NCBI GenBank assembly: GCA_024399135.1
Contig: JAKSHY010000004.1
Location: 113,756-177,755, forward strand
Source: Lachnospiraceae bacterium
Lineage (GTDB): Bacteria; Bacillota; Clostridia; Lachnospirales; Lachnospiraceae
Length of the DNA: 64,000 bases
Direction of reading: 5' to 3'
The translations under genes were made by a program, and so were the position numbers. Positions 1-8,281 of this stretch are shown one piece after another (within the stretch, counting starts at the first letter, position 1; every line of letters begins with the position of its first letter). The notes below the pieces were generated by a model. That model had not been told where the DNA came from. It worked only from the letters and a program-made list of their open reading frames with translations, and did not search any database.

Positions 1-257
1 GCCGGAATTTCATAACTTAATAATCGTTTATATATTTCCTTTTTTCTAGCTTCTGGAAGTCCCTGCATATACGAATACTCAACGAAACCAATGACCTGAA
101 GTCTTGTTGCCTCGAAATGCTCGAAATATCCTGCCATCTGAAGTGCAGGTCTGTTGATATCTGGAACTTTAATTCTAACCTTAGAAACATCAAGCTCTGG
201 GGTGAAATTATTAAGCTTCATCTTCTCAACAATCTGTTCCATTTTAACACTAGCCAT
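1..257 (-). CDS. hprK: HPr kinase/phosphorylase, N-terminal part (runs off the window)
   Basis: HprK phosphorylates Ser46 of HPr, and reverses this, as the sensor of Firmicute carbon catabolite control. Only the first 85 codons are present; the gene continues beyond base 1. The visible part is the N-terminal, non-catalytic HprK domain, with the recognisable stretches INRPALQMAGYFE and LQVIGFVEYSYM. The start at 257 is preceded by a good GGAGGG ribosome binding site. The call rests on family resemblance of this domain; the Walker-A kinase part lies outside the window. Confidence 0.85.
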   Translation of the reverse strand, partial: MASVKMEQIVEKMKLNNFTPELDVSKVRIKVPDINRPALQMAGYFEHFEATRLQVIGFVEYSYMQGLPEARKKEIYKRLLSYEIP

Positions 258-310
258 TTTGTACCCTCCATCAAGGTTATTTTCTAACTTAAATATTGTA
301 GCATATAAAA

Positions 311-343
311 AAAAAAGTGAGAATAGTTAACTAACAATCTCAC
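311..343 (-). terminator. Rho-independent terminator of the XRE gene
   Basis: A GTGAGA/TCTCAC stem (338-343 with 317-322) encloses a TAGTTAACTA palindrome and is followed on the minus strand by a run of about nine T. The stem overlaps the stop codon of the XRE gene. Confidence 0.8.
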
Positions 344-696
344 TCTTCAAAGTATATATTATTCATGTATTTTTTTATCAGACTAATTGATGCTCTGTAC
401 TCTTTTTCTTTATTAAATTCAAGCCTCATGTTCTTGTTATCTGTCCTTATTATCGACATTTCATCAGGCCGTCGCTTCATTGGAATAATTTCATTGAAAT
501 CACGTCCAAGTGCGTTAAGAATCATGAACAAAGATTCAAATGATGCCTTATTAAGACTTTCAGCATTGCTGATAGTATGAACAGAAACTCCAGATTTCTC
601 GGATAATTCTTTTTGGGTCAGCTTTGCTTCTTCTCTAAGTCTTCTAAGAGCTTCACCGTATTCAAATTTATCCCTTATCTGCGTTCTTTTGGACAT
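340..696 (-). CDS. XRE-family helix-turn-helix transcriptional regulator
   Basis: A 118-residue DNA-binding protein. Residues about 14-70 form a classic XRE/lambda-repressor helix-turn-helix (ALRRLREEAKLTQKELSEKS, then GVSVHTISNAE). The roughly 45-residue tail is charged and unrecognised, so the inducer or partner is unknown. The ATG at 696 is chosen because GGGGGAAG lies 9 bases upstream; an in-frame TTG immediately before it is less likely. It is monocistronic, with its own terminator overlapping the stop codon. Just upstream on the same strand lie a 90-nt inverted-repeat element and further dyads, which are plausible operator or leader sequences. Confidence 0.85.
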   Translation of the reverse strand: MSKRTQIRDKFEYGEALRRLREEAKLTQKELSEKSGVSVHTISNAESLNKASFESLFMILNALGRDFNEIIPMKRRPDEMSIIRTDNKNMRLEFNKEKEYRASISLIKKYMNNIYFEE

Positions 697-728
697 CAAA
701 CGCTTCCCCCGACATTATATATTTACGA

Positions 729-818
729 GGGTAGGCAAAGAACGATGGGCCAAGTATCTACGAATGTTCCCCCCTAGCCCACCGAAGACGGCATTGGCCA
801 AAGATTCTTTGCTAACCC
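729..818 (-). ncRNA. Candidate structured RNA or leader element
   Basis: Two arms of about 25 nt form an imperfect inverted repeat: GGGTTAGCAAAGAA pairs with TTCTTTGCCTACCC at 12 of 14 positions, then GGCCAA pairs with TTGGCC. Inside lies a CCG-TCTT-CGG mini-hairpin and the G-rich stretch GGGCTAGGGGGG. It sits about 32 nt upstream of the XRE start. The stretch is much more GC-rich than its surroundings, as expected of a folded RNA. It matches no riboswitch consensus I know, and no T-run follows on either strand, so the strand is uncertain. Confidence 0.4.
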
Positions 819-833
819 ATAAATTTCAAAAAT

Positions 834-876
834 CACACACTAGAATTATGTTAACATAATATCCTTCTATTGTGTG
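834..876. repeat. Nested inverted repeat (operator or hairpin)
   Basis: A 12-base arm, CACACACTAGAA, pairs with TTCTATTGTGTG at 11 of 12 positions. Nested inside is the perfect 16-bp palindrome ATTATGTTAACATAAT (845-860). No gene overlaps it. It may be a regulator binding site for the minus-strand XRE gene. Confidence 0.6.
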
Positions 877-973
877 TTCATCTAGGTGAATATATTGTTT
901 GATTGTATTCATGAATGTGAAATTATATATCTTTACTTTCGAATCATCATAAAATATGCTATAGTTTTCATTA

Positions 974-1487
974 CATCAATTAACATATAATTTTTTGATG
1001 TGTTCTAATCACAAATCATCAAACAATGTGATTATCTTACATCATTTGTAATAGTAAATTCAATTTTGTTGTGTCTTTACTGCCTAAAAAACTGAGTATA
1101 CTGCTTAGAATTTTCATGAACATCAATTTAGCAATATTATTCCTTTTTGTTGCGATTTTACTTGCTTGATTTTTCATAAAACATCAATCTAACAGTATTT
1201 TCCTTTTTTGTTGTGTTTTTATTTTCAAGATTTTTCATAAAACATCAATCTGGCAGTATTTTCTTTTTTTGTTGTGTTTTTACTCACGACATGGCAGAAA
1301 AAACATCAATCCAACTAATTCCTCATTTTTTGATGCTTTATTAAACATATAATATGTAAAAGTGTCATCAAACAATTTAATATTTCATATTCTGATGTCT
1401 ACACACTTAAAATAAGGTAAGTTTGTCATCAATATCTTAAAACATTCCAAATTTGTTGTTATTAACAAAATCTCGATTATTACTGTA
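974..1487. repeat. Array of degenerate dyads with about 61-bp period
   Basis: CATCAA recurs at 974, 1017, 1121, 1182, 1243, 1304, 1366 and 1427, with CATCAT at 1040. From 1121 onward the spacing is 61, 61, 61, 62, 61. In most units the inverted half-site TTG(A/T)TG lies 26 bp after the CATCAA start, giving a 32-bp dyad; the unit at 974 is shorter at 27 bp. Units at 1182 and 1243 are nearly identical along most of their 61 bp; the others share mainly the half-sites. The stretch is very AT-rich and non-coding. It looks like an array of protein-binding sites or a decayed tandem repeat. Confidence 0.7.
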
Positions 1488-1503
1488 AATGATACTATTA
1501 GAA

Positions 1504-1533
1504 TGTACAAAAATATTTTCCACTTTTTGTACA
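1504..1533. repeat. 10-bp perfect inverted repeat upstream of the nuclease gene
   Basis: TGTACAAAAA and TTTTTGTACA are exact inverted repeats separated by 10 bases. They lie about 180 bp upstream of the gene at 1712. The site could be an operator or a hairpin; there is no associated gene end. Confidence 0.6.
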
Positions 1534-1711
1534 AAAAAATGTTGCACTTTACAATTACCAAAATGTATCCATGTCATACTATAAAATAATCCACACGTCT
1601 GTATTTTGATAGTAACCTCTTTATATTAAACTTCTCGGAAATTTCTAGAATTTTCAGTAATTCATAACCACAAGAATTGCACCAAACAATATACGAAAGG
1701 AATTTAACTAT

Positions 1712-2545
1712 ATGAATAAATATTATATGAACAACTATATAAATCCTTCCTGTCTTTATGATGAAGCCCAAAGAAGATACAACGAAATTACAAATTATTG
1801 TCAATTATTAGAAAAAAGAATTCATAAATATCCACCTGGCAAAATTCATACTATAAAAACAAATGGCAAGGTACAGTATTATTTAAGAGCAACCAATAAA
1901 GATGTAGGTGGTGAATATATTTCTAAAAGTGATAAGCAAAAAATACTTCTATATCTCCAAAAGAAATACGATGAAAAAGCATACGCTTTACTTAATAAAG
2001 AACAAAAAAGTATATTAAATTTAATCGAAAAATCAAATGATTCTATCGATAAGTTTCAATCTTTATATTCAGATAATCCTTCAGAAATTAAGAATTATAT
2101 AACTCCGCTTGATTTGTCAGATGATGATTATGCTATGGCCTGGATAGCAGAAAAATATATAGGAAAAGAAGTGCCTACCAACACTACTGTGTATACAACT
2201 AATAAAGGTGAATCGGTTCGATCAAAATCAGAATTGAATATTGCTAATACACTTGAACAAAATGGTATTCCCTATAAATATGAGTGTCCATTAACTCTTA
2301 ATAATGGAAAAATAATTTATCCAGATTTTACAATTTTAAATAAAAGGAAGCGAAATATATACTATTGGGAGCATCGCGGAATGATGGATGATAGAGAGTA
2401 TGCAAAGCATACTGTTCAGCGAATAAAAGAACTATCCAAATCCGGAATTATAATAGGAAAAAACCTGATAATCACAGAAGAAACTCAAGCTTATCAATTA
2501 GGAACAGATGAAATAGATATGATGATTAAAACCTGGTTTCTTTAA
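1712..2545 (+). CDS. Putative PD-(D/E)XK-type nuclease, function unknown
   Basis: A 277-residue soluble protein. The N-terminal half is charged and helical and I do not recognise it. Residues about 165-235 carry the core pattern of a restriction-endonuclease-like fold: RSKSE on a helix, then YPDFTI, then YYWEHRG. The three acidic residues fit the E...D...E metal site of PD-(D/E)XK enzymes of the kind found in Clostridia. The start at 1712 follows AAGGAA with 9-base spacing. It stands alone between the 61-bp dyad array and uvrC. Whether it acts on the array, on foreign DNA or in recombination cannot be told from sequence. The codon use is very AT-rich, even for this window, which fits acquired DNA. 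Confidence 0.55.
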   Translation: MNKYYMNNYINPSCLYDEAQRRYNEITNYCQLLEKRIHKYPPGKIHTIKTNGKVQYYLRATNKDVGGEYISKSDKQKILLYLQKKYDEKAYALLNKEQKSILNLIEKSNDSIDKFQSLYSDNPSEIKNYITPLDLSDDDYAMAWIAEKYIGKEVPTNTTVYTTNKGESVRSKSELNIANTLEQNGIPYKYECPLTLNNGKIIYPDFTILNKRKRNIYYWEHRGMMDDREYAKHTVQRIKELSKSGIIIGKNLIITEETQAYQLGTDEIDMMIKTWFL

Positions 2546-2559
2546 ACGTAGTACTTTAA

Positions 2560-2587
2560 TTGCAGCATCGTGCAATGCTGGCAATTG
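2560..2587 (+). other. Hairpin after the nuclease gene
   Basis: AATTGC-AGCAT pairs with ATGCT-GGCAATT with a single bulge around a six-base loop. It lies 15 bases past the stop codon at 2545. There is no T-run after it, so it is a weak terminator at best; it may instead stabilise the transcript end. Confidence 0.4.
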
Positions 2588-2634
2588 TAAAATGCTGTGA
2601 ATAATAGTGAAACTGGCATCTTGTTTTCGTAATA

Positions 2635-2643
2635 TGCTATATT
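2635..2643 (+). promoter_or_regulatory. Extended -10 promoter giving a leaderless uvrC mRNA
   Basis: TGC-TATATT at 2635-2643 is an extended -10 element. The expected transcription start seven bases after its end is base 2650, the A of the uvrC ATG. No ribosome binding site precedes the ATG and no convincing -35 is visible. Confidence 0.5.
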
Positions 2644-2649
2644 GTACAT

Positions 2650-4521
2650 ATGAGTGATTTTAATTTTCAGGAAGAATTACACAAACTCCCTAATCAGCCA
2701 GGGGTATATATAATGCATGATGAATCGGATGCAATTATTTATGTTGGGAAAGCAAAAAACCTACATAATCGTGTTCGCTCATATTTTAGGAAAATTGTTG
2801 GAAGAGGACCTCAGATTGATAAAATGGTTTCCCTGATCGACAGATTCGAATATATTGTTACCGATTCTGAGGTCGAGGCTCTGGTTCTTGAAAACAACCT
2901 TATTAAGGAATATTCTCCTAAATACAATACGATGCTAAAGGATGACAAAACATATCCTTATATTAAGGTTACTCTTGGTGAAGAGTTCCCAAGAGTATTA
3001 CTTGCAAGGCAGGTGAAAAAGGATAAGTCAAAGTACTATGGTCCTTATCCATCTAATGGCGCTGTTAACGATACGATTGATTTAATAAATAAGGTATTTA
3101 AACTTAAAACCTGCAATAGAAATCTTCCTCGTGACATTGGAAAAGACAGAGCATGCCTCAATTATCATATTGACCAGTGTATGGCTCCATGCTGTGGCTA
3201 TGTTACTAAGGAAGAATACGCTAAGAAAATTAAAGATGTTATCGCTTTTTTGAATGGTGAGTACAAAGATACACTTAAAGACCTTGAATCTAAAATGTTT
3301 AAGCTTTCTGAAGAAATGAAATTCGAGGAGGCTGCTACTGTCCGTGACCTGTACAATTCTGTAAAGGCAATATCTGAAAGGCAAAAGATTACTGCCTATA
3401 ATGATGACGACAAGGATCTTATTGCTCTTGCCAAAGATGAAGAGGACGCTGTAGTTCAGATATTCTTCATAAGAGGTGGAAAGCTTATTGGAAGAGAGCA
3501 TCACTATATGACGCATGTGTCAGGTGCTCCTACGAATAGTATTCTGTTAGATTTCGTCAAGCAGTTCTACGCAGGCACCCCTTTTGTTCCACGCGAACTG
3601 ATTCTTGCTGAAGAAATTGAGGATATTGATGTGTTGGAACAATATCTTTCTACTAGAAGAGGCAGCAAGTGTACTATTACAATTCCTAAAATTGGTCAAA
3701 AGGAAAAACTGATTGAACTTGCAAAGAAAAACGCAGAGCTTGTTCTTTCAAAAGATAAGGAACAGCTTAAATTGAAGGAAGCAAGAACAATAGGGGCTGT
3801 TCATGAAATAGAAGAAATACTGGGAATACCTTCATTAAACAGAATGGAGGCTTTTGATATATCTAATATTAGTGGCTTCTTAAACGTCGGATCAATGGTT
3901 GTTTTCGAAAAGGGTGTTGCGAAAAAATCAGACTATAGAAAGTTCAAAATGAAAACAGTCGCAGGACCTAACGACTATGCCTGTATGAAAGAAGTTCTTA
4001 CCAGAAGATTTCTTCATGGTATGGAAGAAGAAGCAGAGCTTGATTCAAAAAATATAGATAAATCCTATGGTTCATTCACGAAATTCCCCGATCTTTTATT
4101 AATGGATGGAGGACGTGGCCAGGTTAACATTGCTCTTGAGGTTTTAGATGAACTACACCTTAATATACCTGTTTGCGGCATGGTAAAGGATGATAATCAC
4201 AACACAAGAGGTCTATATTTTAATAATGTTGAGCTTCCAATAAACAGAAATTCCGAAGGCTTTAAGCTTATAACCAGAATTCAGGATGAGGCTCACCGAT
4301 TCGCAATTGAATATCATCGATCATTAAGAAATAAATCACAGGTTAAGTCTATTCTCGACGATATACCAGGTGTTGGAAGTGCAAGAAGAAAGGCGCTTAT
4401 TCGCGCCTTTAGTTCTATTGATGATATTAAAAATGCATCTGTTCTGGAATTATCAAAAATTGATGAAATTCCTGAAAATGTTGCTGAAGAAATCTATAAC
4501 TTCTTTCATAAAAATCAGTAA
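2650..4521 (+). CDS. uvrC: Excinuclease ABC subunit C
   Basis: UvrC makes both incisions around bulky DNA lesions in nucleotide excision repair, after loading by UvrA/UvrB. The 623-residue length is normal. In order are the GIY-YIG nuclease domain (PGVYIMHD then [10 protein letters not shown], residues 18-36), the UVR motif for UvrB contact (about 205-240), the RNase H-like C-terminal nuclease ([21 protein letters not shown]) and two helix-hairpin-helix elements at the end ([14 protein letters not shown]). It is a single gene whose ATG appears to coincide with the transcription start. It converges with ftsH, leaving only about 40 bases and no clear terminator between them. Confidence 0.97.
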   Translation: MSDFNFQEELHKLPNQPGVYIMHDESDAIIYVGKAKNLHNRVRSYFRKIVGRGPQIDKMVSLIDRFEYIVTDSEVEALVLENNLIKEYSPKYNTMLKDDKTYPYIKVTLGEEFPRVLLARQVKKDKSKYYGPYPSNGAVNDTIDLINKVFKLKTCNRNLPRDIGKDRACLNYHIDQCMAPCCGYVTKEEYAKKIKDVIAFLNGEYKDTLKDLESKMFKLSEEMKFEEAATVRDLYNSVKAISERQKITAYNDDDKDLIALAKDEEDAVVQIFFIRGGKLIGREHHYMTHVSGAPTNSILLDFVKQFYAGTPFVPRELILAEEIEDIDVLEQYLSTRRGSKCTITIPKIGQKEKLIELAKKNAELVLSKDKEQLKLKEARTIGAVHEIEEILGIPSLNRMEAFDISNISGFLNVGSMVVFEKGVAKKSDYRKFKMKTVAGPNDYACMKEVLTRRFLHGMEEEAELDSKNIDKSYGSFTKFPDLLLMDGGRGQVNIALEVLDELHLNIPVCGMVKDDNHNTRGLYFNNVELPINRNSEGFKLITRIQDEAHRFAIEYHRSLRNKSQVKSILDDIPGVGSARRKALIRAFSSIDDIKNASVLELSKIDEIPENVAEEIYNFFHKNQ

Positions 4522-4562
4522 TATCGATCCCCAGATGAATTATACTGCCAACTTTATTGTTA

Positions 4563-6800
4563 CTAATTCATTGGTGCTCCGGAAAATCTGCCCCTCGTTC
4601 CTTCATTTGGTGGATTGGAAGGTCCAGGAGTTGGTGGTGTCCATTTAGGAGCATCCTCAACAATGATTACGCCATCACAGTTTTCATCTATAACTGCGTC
4701 TATCATCTGTCCTCTTATATTATCACCATGATTATCTGTTTCATCTTCATTCTCAGTGTCAATACTTGAATTCACATTCTCATCGCAATTACTGTCATCA
4801 TGTGAATCTGATTTTTCAATACTTTCACCATTGTTACCATCAGAATTGGCTTCACCTTCAGTTTCCGGTTCTGGAATTCCCTTAATCTCTCTGTATATCT
4901 TCATGAATTCCTTACCAGAGATGGTTTCTTTTTCAATAAGATGCTGAGCTAACTTATCCATAACCTCACGATTACCAGTAAGAAGATTTTTAGCTTCTTC
5001 ATAGCAATCCTTAAGTAGCTGCATTACCTCTGAATCTATATCGGCAACAGTTCTGTCAGAACATGTATATCTCGTTGTTCCATCAAGGTACTGGCTTTCA
5101 ACTGTAGCAAGACCCATAAGACCGAATTTTTCAGACATACCAAAACGGGTAATCATATTCTGGGCAATGGATGTTGCCTTCTCAATGTCATTAGCAGCAC
5201 CTGTTGTTACATCACCAAATACTATTTCTTCAGAAGCTCGTCCAGCCAGAAGCTGTACTAATCTGTCATGAAGCTCAGCTTTGGTCTCAAGATATTTTTC
5301 TTCTTCAGGCACATTCATTACATAACCTAAAGCACCCATTGTTCTTGGAACAATAGTGATTTTCTGAATAGGTTCTGAATTTTTCTGAAGTGCAGAAACA
5401 AGAGCATGACCAACCTCATGATAAGATACAATTTCTCTTTCTTTTTTAGACATGAGTCTGTCTTTTTTCTCTTTTCCGACTAATACCTGTTCAACAGCTG
5501 CGAATAAGTCCTTTTGACTTACTGCTTTTCTTCCCTGCTGAACAGCCATAATAGCTGCTTCATTGATCATATTAGCTAAATCAGCACCAACAGCGCCTGA
5601 TGTAGCTAATGCTATTTCATCAAAATCTACTGTTTCATCAAGATTAACATTCTTCGCATGAACCTTTAATATTTCAACACGGCCCTTTAAATCAGGCTTT
5701 TCAACTATTATGCGTCTGTCGAATCTTCCTGGACGAAGAAGTGCCTTATCAAGAATCTCAGGACGGTTAGTTGCTCCAAGAACTAATATACCCTTGGATG
5801 TATCAAATCCATCCATCTCTGAAAGAAGCTGATTTAAGGTCTGTTCTCTTTCTTCATTACCACCACCATACTTAGAATCACGGCTTCTACCAATAGCATC
5901 AATTTCATCGATAAAAATTATACATGGAGCATTTTTAGTTGCTTCCTGGAATAAATCTCTTACACGGGATGCACCAACACCAACGTACAACTCAATAAAA
6001 TCTGATCCTGCAAGTGAATAAAAAGGTACATGTGCCTCACCAGCAACAGCCTTTGCAAGTAATGTCTTACCTGTTCCTGGAGGTCCAACCAATAAAGCTC
6101 CCTTAGGAAGTTTGGCTCCAATACCTGAATATTTATCTGGATTATGTAAGAAATCAACTACTTCCTGTAGAGATTCTTTTGCTTCATCTTCACCAGCTAC
6201 ATCTTTAAATGTAATGCCGGTTTCTTTTTGGACATAAACCTTGGCGTGCGACTTTCCAACGCCCATGATTCCGCCACCTTTTCCCATTCTTCTGAATAAG
6301 AAGCTAAGTAAAACCCACATTAAAAGAATTGGGAAAACATATGACAGGAAGAAGCTGACTATCATGCTGGATGAATCTACAACTTTTCCCTGAACCTCAA
6401 CACCTGCGTCAAGAAGTCTTTTCGTTAATGTGTCGTCCTCTTCTACCTTTCCCGTATAGTAGCTGACATTTCCTGTCATGTAATTACCATAAAGCAAAGT
6501 CATATAATTAAGAGGAGATTTACTCTGGGAATCCTCACTCTCTTTAGGAGTAATTAAGATTCTGTCTGTATCTATTTTTACAGACTCAATCTTCCCAGCA
6601 TCAAGCATAGAAATAAATTGTGAATAACTTATTTCTTTTTCCGAATCTCCTGTAAGGAAATTAACGAAAGACACAACTAAAAAGAGCGAAAGAATAGCTG
6701 CGATTATGAACATAAACGCATTTTGCTTCTTAGGATCCTTTCCGTTGTTGCCACCATTAGGCTTATTATCATTATTATTCTGATTGTTATTCTGACTCAT
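4563..6800 (-). CDS. ftsH: ATP-dependent zinc metalloprotease FtsH
   Basis: A membrane-anchored AAA+ protease that degrades misfolded membrane proteins and short-lived regulators. The 745 residues contain an Asn-rich cytosolic start, a first membrane helix (about 29-49), an extracytoplasmic region with the YSQF motif, and a second membrane helix (about 150-168). The AAA+ ATPase follows, with Walker A GPPGTGKT, Walker B IIFIDEIDAIG and the arginine-finger region LRPGRFDRR. The M41 protease has the zinc motif HEVGH, where HEAGH is usual. A C-terminal tail of about 100 residues rich in Asp, Asn and Glu is unusual. It starts 3 bases after the DUF1846 gene and closes the ileS-glgP-DUF1846-ftsH run. 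Confidence 0.97.
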   Translation of the reverse strand: MSQNNNQNNNDNKPNGGNNGKDPKKQNAFMFIIAAILSLFLVVSFVNFLTGDSEKEISYSQFISMLDAGKIESVKIDTDRILITPKESEDSQSKSPLNYMTLLYGNYMTGNVSYYTGKVEEDDTLTKRLLDAGVEVQGKVVDSSSMIVSFFLSYVFPILLMWVLLSFLFRRMGKGGGIMGVGKSHAKVYVQKETGITFKDVAGEDEAKESLQEVVDFLHNPDKYSGIGAKLPKGALLVGPPGTGKTLLAKAVAGEAHVPFYSLAGSDFIELYVGVGASRVRDLFQEATKNAPCIIFIDEIDAIGRSRDSKYGGGNEEREQTLNQLLSEMDGFDTSKGILVLGATNRPEILDKALLRPGRFDRRIIVEKPDLKGRVEILKVHAKNVNLDETVDFDEIALATSGAVGADLANMINEAAIMAVQQGRKAVSQKDLFAAVEQVLVGKEKKDRLMSKKEREIVSYHEVGHALVSALQKNSEPIQKITIVPRTMGALGYVMNVPEEEKYLETKAELHDRLVQLLAGRASEEIVFGDVTTGAANDIEKATSIAQNMITRFGMSEKFGLMGLATVESQYLDGTTRYTCSDRTVADIDSEVMQLLKDCYEEAKNLLTGNREVMDKLAQHLIEKETISGKEFMKIYREIKGIPEPETEGEANSDGNNGESIEKSDSHDDSNCDENVNSSIDTENEDETDNHGDNIRGQMIDAVIDENCDGVIIVEDAPKWTPPTPGPSNPPNEGTRGRFSGAPMN

Positions 6801-6803
6801 GTT

Positions 6804-8276
6804 CTACTTTCTCTTGGTTTTAATAGGTTCAGATGTTAAATCAACACCTAAACGTTTAAATGTTTTAATATCAACATCCGAGAGCATAACAGAAGTATGA
6901 ACCTGACACCCCTTAAGTTTAGGTAACTGTTCCAGGGCCTTTCTGGCATTATCATCTGTACTTGCAGAAATAGATAATGCAATGAGTACTTCATCTGTAT
7001 GTAATCTTGGATTCTTTCCCCCCAAGTATGCAGTCTTTAAAAGCTGAATAGGCTCAATTGCTTCAGGTGATATAACATGTACATCATGACCTATACCCGC
7101 AAGAACCTTAAGAGCATTTAATAACAACGCTGCGGATGCACCTAAAAGCTCTGTCGTCTTAGATGTAATAATAGTTCCATCTTCTAACTCAATTGCTGCT
7201 GCCGGACAACCAAGGCTTTCTGCTCTTTCTTTGGCAGCGACAGTGACCTTCCTGTCATCCGTAGTAATCTTAGCCTGATTCATAAGAAGTTCAATCTTGT
7301 AAACTTCTTTTTCTGAAGCCTTCTCCTCTACAACCCTGTTAATAGTGTTGTAGTATCTTCTGATTATTTCCATGTTAGATGCCTCGGCACACACGGCATC
7401 ATCTATAATACAGTTTCCTGCCATATTAACACCCATATCAGTTGGTGACTTATATGGACTTTCACCGTATATTGCTTCGAACATTGCGTTCAAAACAGGG
7501 AAAATTTCGATGTCACGATTGTAATTTACTGTAGTCTCTCCATAGGCTTCCAAATGGAAGGAATCAATCATGTTAACATCATCTAAATCAGCTGTAGCTG
7601 CTTCATATGCTAAGTTTATTGGATGCTTTAGCGGAACATTCCAGATTGGGAATGTTTCGAACTTGGCGTATCCTGCCTTGATTCCACGCTTATTCTCATG
7701 ATAAAGCTGACTTAAGCATGTTGCCATCTTACCACTTCCAGGTCCTGGAGCTGTGATAACTACTAACGGACGCGTGGTCTTAATATAGTCATTCTTTCCA
7801 AAACCATCCTCTGAAATGATAGTCTTAATATTTGATGGATATCCATCAATAAGATAGTGCTGATAAACTGTAATACCACGCTTTTCAAGACGTGCCCTGA
7901 ATGCATCGGCTGCTGCCTGACCAGAATACTGTGTCATAACAACAGAGCCAACATATAAACCTCTGTCTTCAAAGGCACTCTTTAATCTAAGAACATCTTC
8001 ATCATATGTAATTCCTAAATCACCTCTGACCTTGTTCTTTTCGATATCCTGCGCGCTGATTACAATTACAATTTCAGCTCTGTCAGCAAGCTTCATTAAC
8101 ATACGAAGCTTACTGTCAGGTTCAAATCCGGGCAACACACGAGAAGCGTGATAATCGTCGAAAAGTTTGCCGCCAAATTCCAAATACAACTTGTCGCCAA
8201 ACTTATCGATACGTTCCCTTATGTGCTCAGATTGTGTTTTGAGATATTTTTCGTTATCAAAACCAATCTTTTTCAT
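6804..8276 (-). CDS. DUF1846 domain-containing protein
   Basis: A 490-residue cytosolic protein of the DUF1846 family, which is widespread in Firmicutes and lacks an assigned reaction. The whole length matches the family: start MKKIGFDNEKYLKTQSEHI, a nucleotide-binding-like loop APGPGSGKMATCLSQLY near residue 180, and the conserved NMAGNCIIDD. The loop resembles a P-loop, suggesting a nucleotide or phosphorylated ligand, but this is inference. The start has an AAAGG site 10 bases upstream. It lies between glgP (5 bases) and ftsH (3 bases), so all three are probably co-transcribed. Confidence 0.9.
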   Translation of the reverse strand: MKKIGFDNEKYLKTQSEHIRERIDKFGDKLYLEFGGKLFDDYHASRVLPGFEPDSKLRMLMKLADRAEIVIVISAQDIEKNKVRGDLGITYDEDVLRLKSAFEDRGLYVGSVVMTQYSGQAAADAFRARLEKRGITVYQHYLIDGYPSNIKTIISEDGFGKNDYIKTTRPLVVITAPGPGSGKMATCLSQLYHENKRGIKAGYAKFETFPIWNVPLKHPINLAYEAATADLDDVNMIDSFHLEAYGETTVNYNRDIEIFPVLNAMFEAIYGESPYKSPTDMGVNMAGNCIIDDAVCAEASNMEIIRRYYNTINRVVEEKASEKEVYKIELLMNQAKITTDDRKVTVAAKERAESLGCPAAAIELEDGTIITSKTTELLGASAALLLNALKVLAGIGHDVHVISPEAIEPIQLLKTAYLGGKNPRLHTDEVLIALSISASTDDNARKALEQLPKLKGCQVHTSVMLSDVDIKTFKRLGVDLTSEPIKTKRK

Positions 8277-8281
8277 GTTTT

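Noticed and set aside
729..818. 6S RNA or signal-recognition-particle RNA
   Set aside because: Too short for 6S RNA and without the conserved SRP loop motifs.
974..1487. CRISPR array, suggested by 61-bp period and 32-bp repeat-like units
   Set aside because: Only the six-base ends are conserved in most units, the supposed spacers are partly conserved between neighbours, and no cas gene is near.
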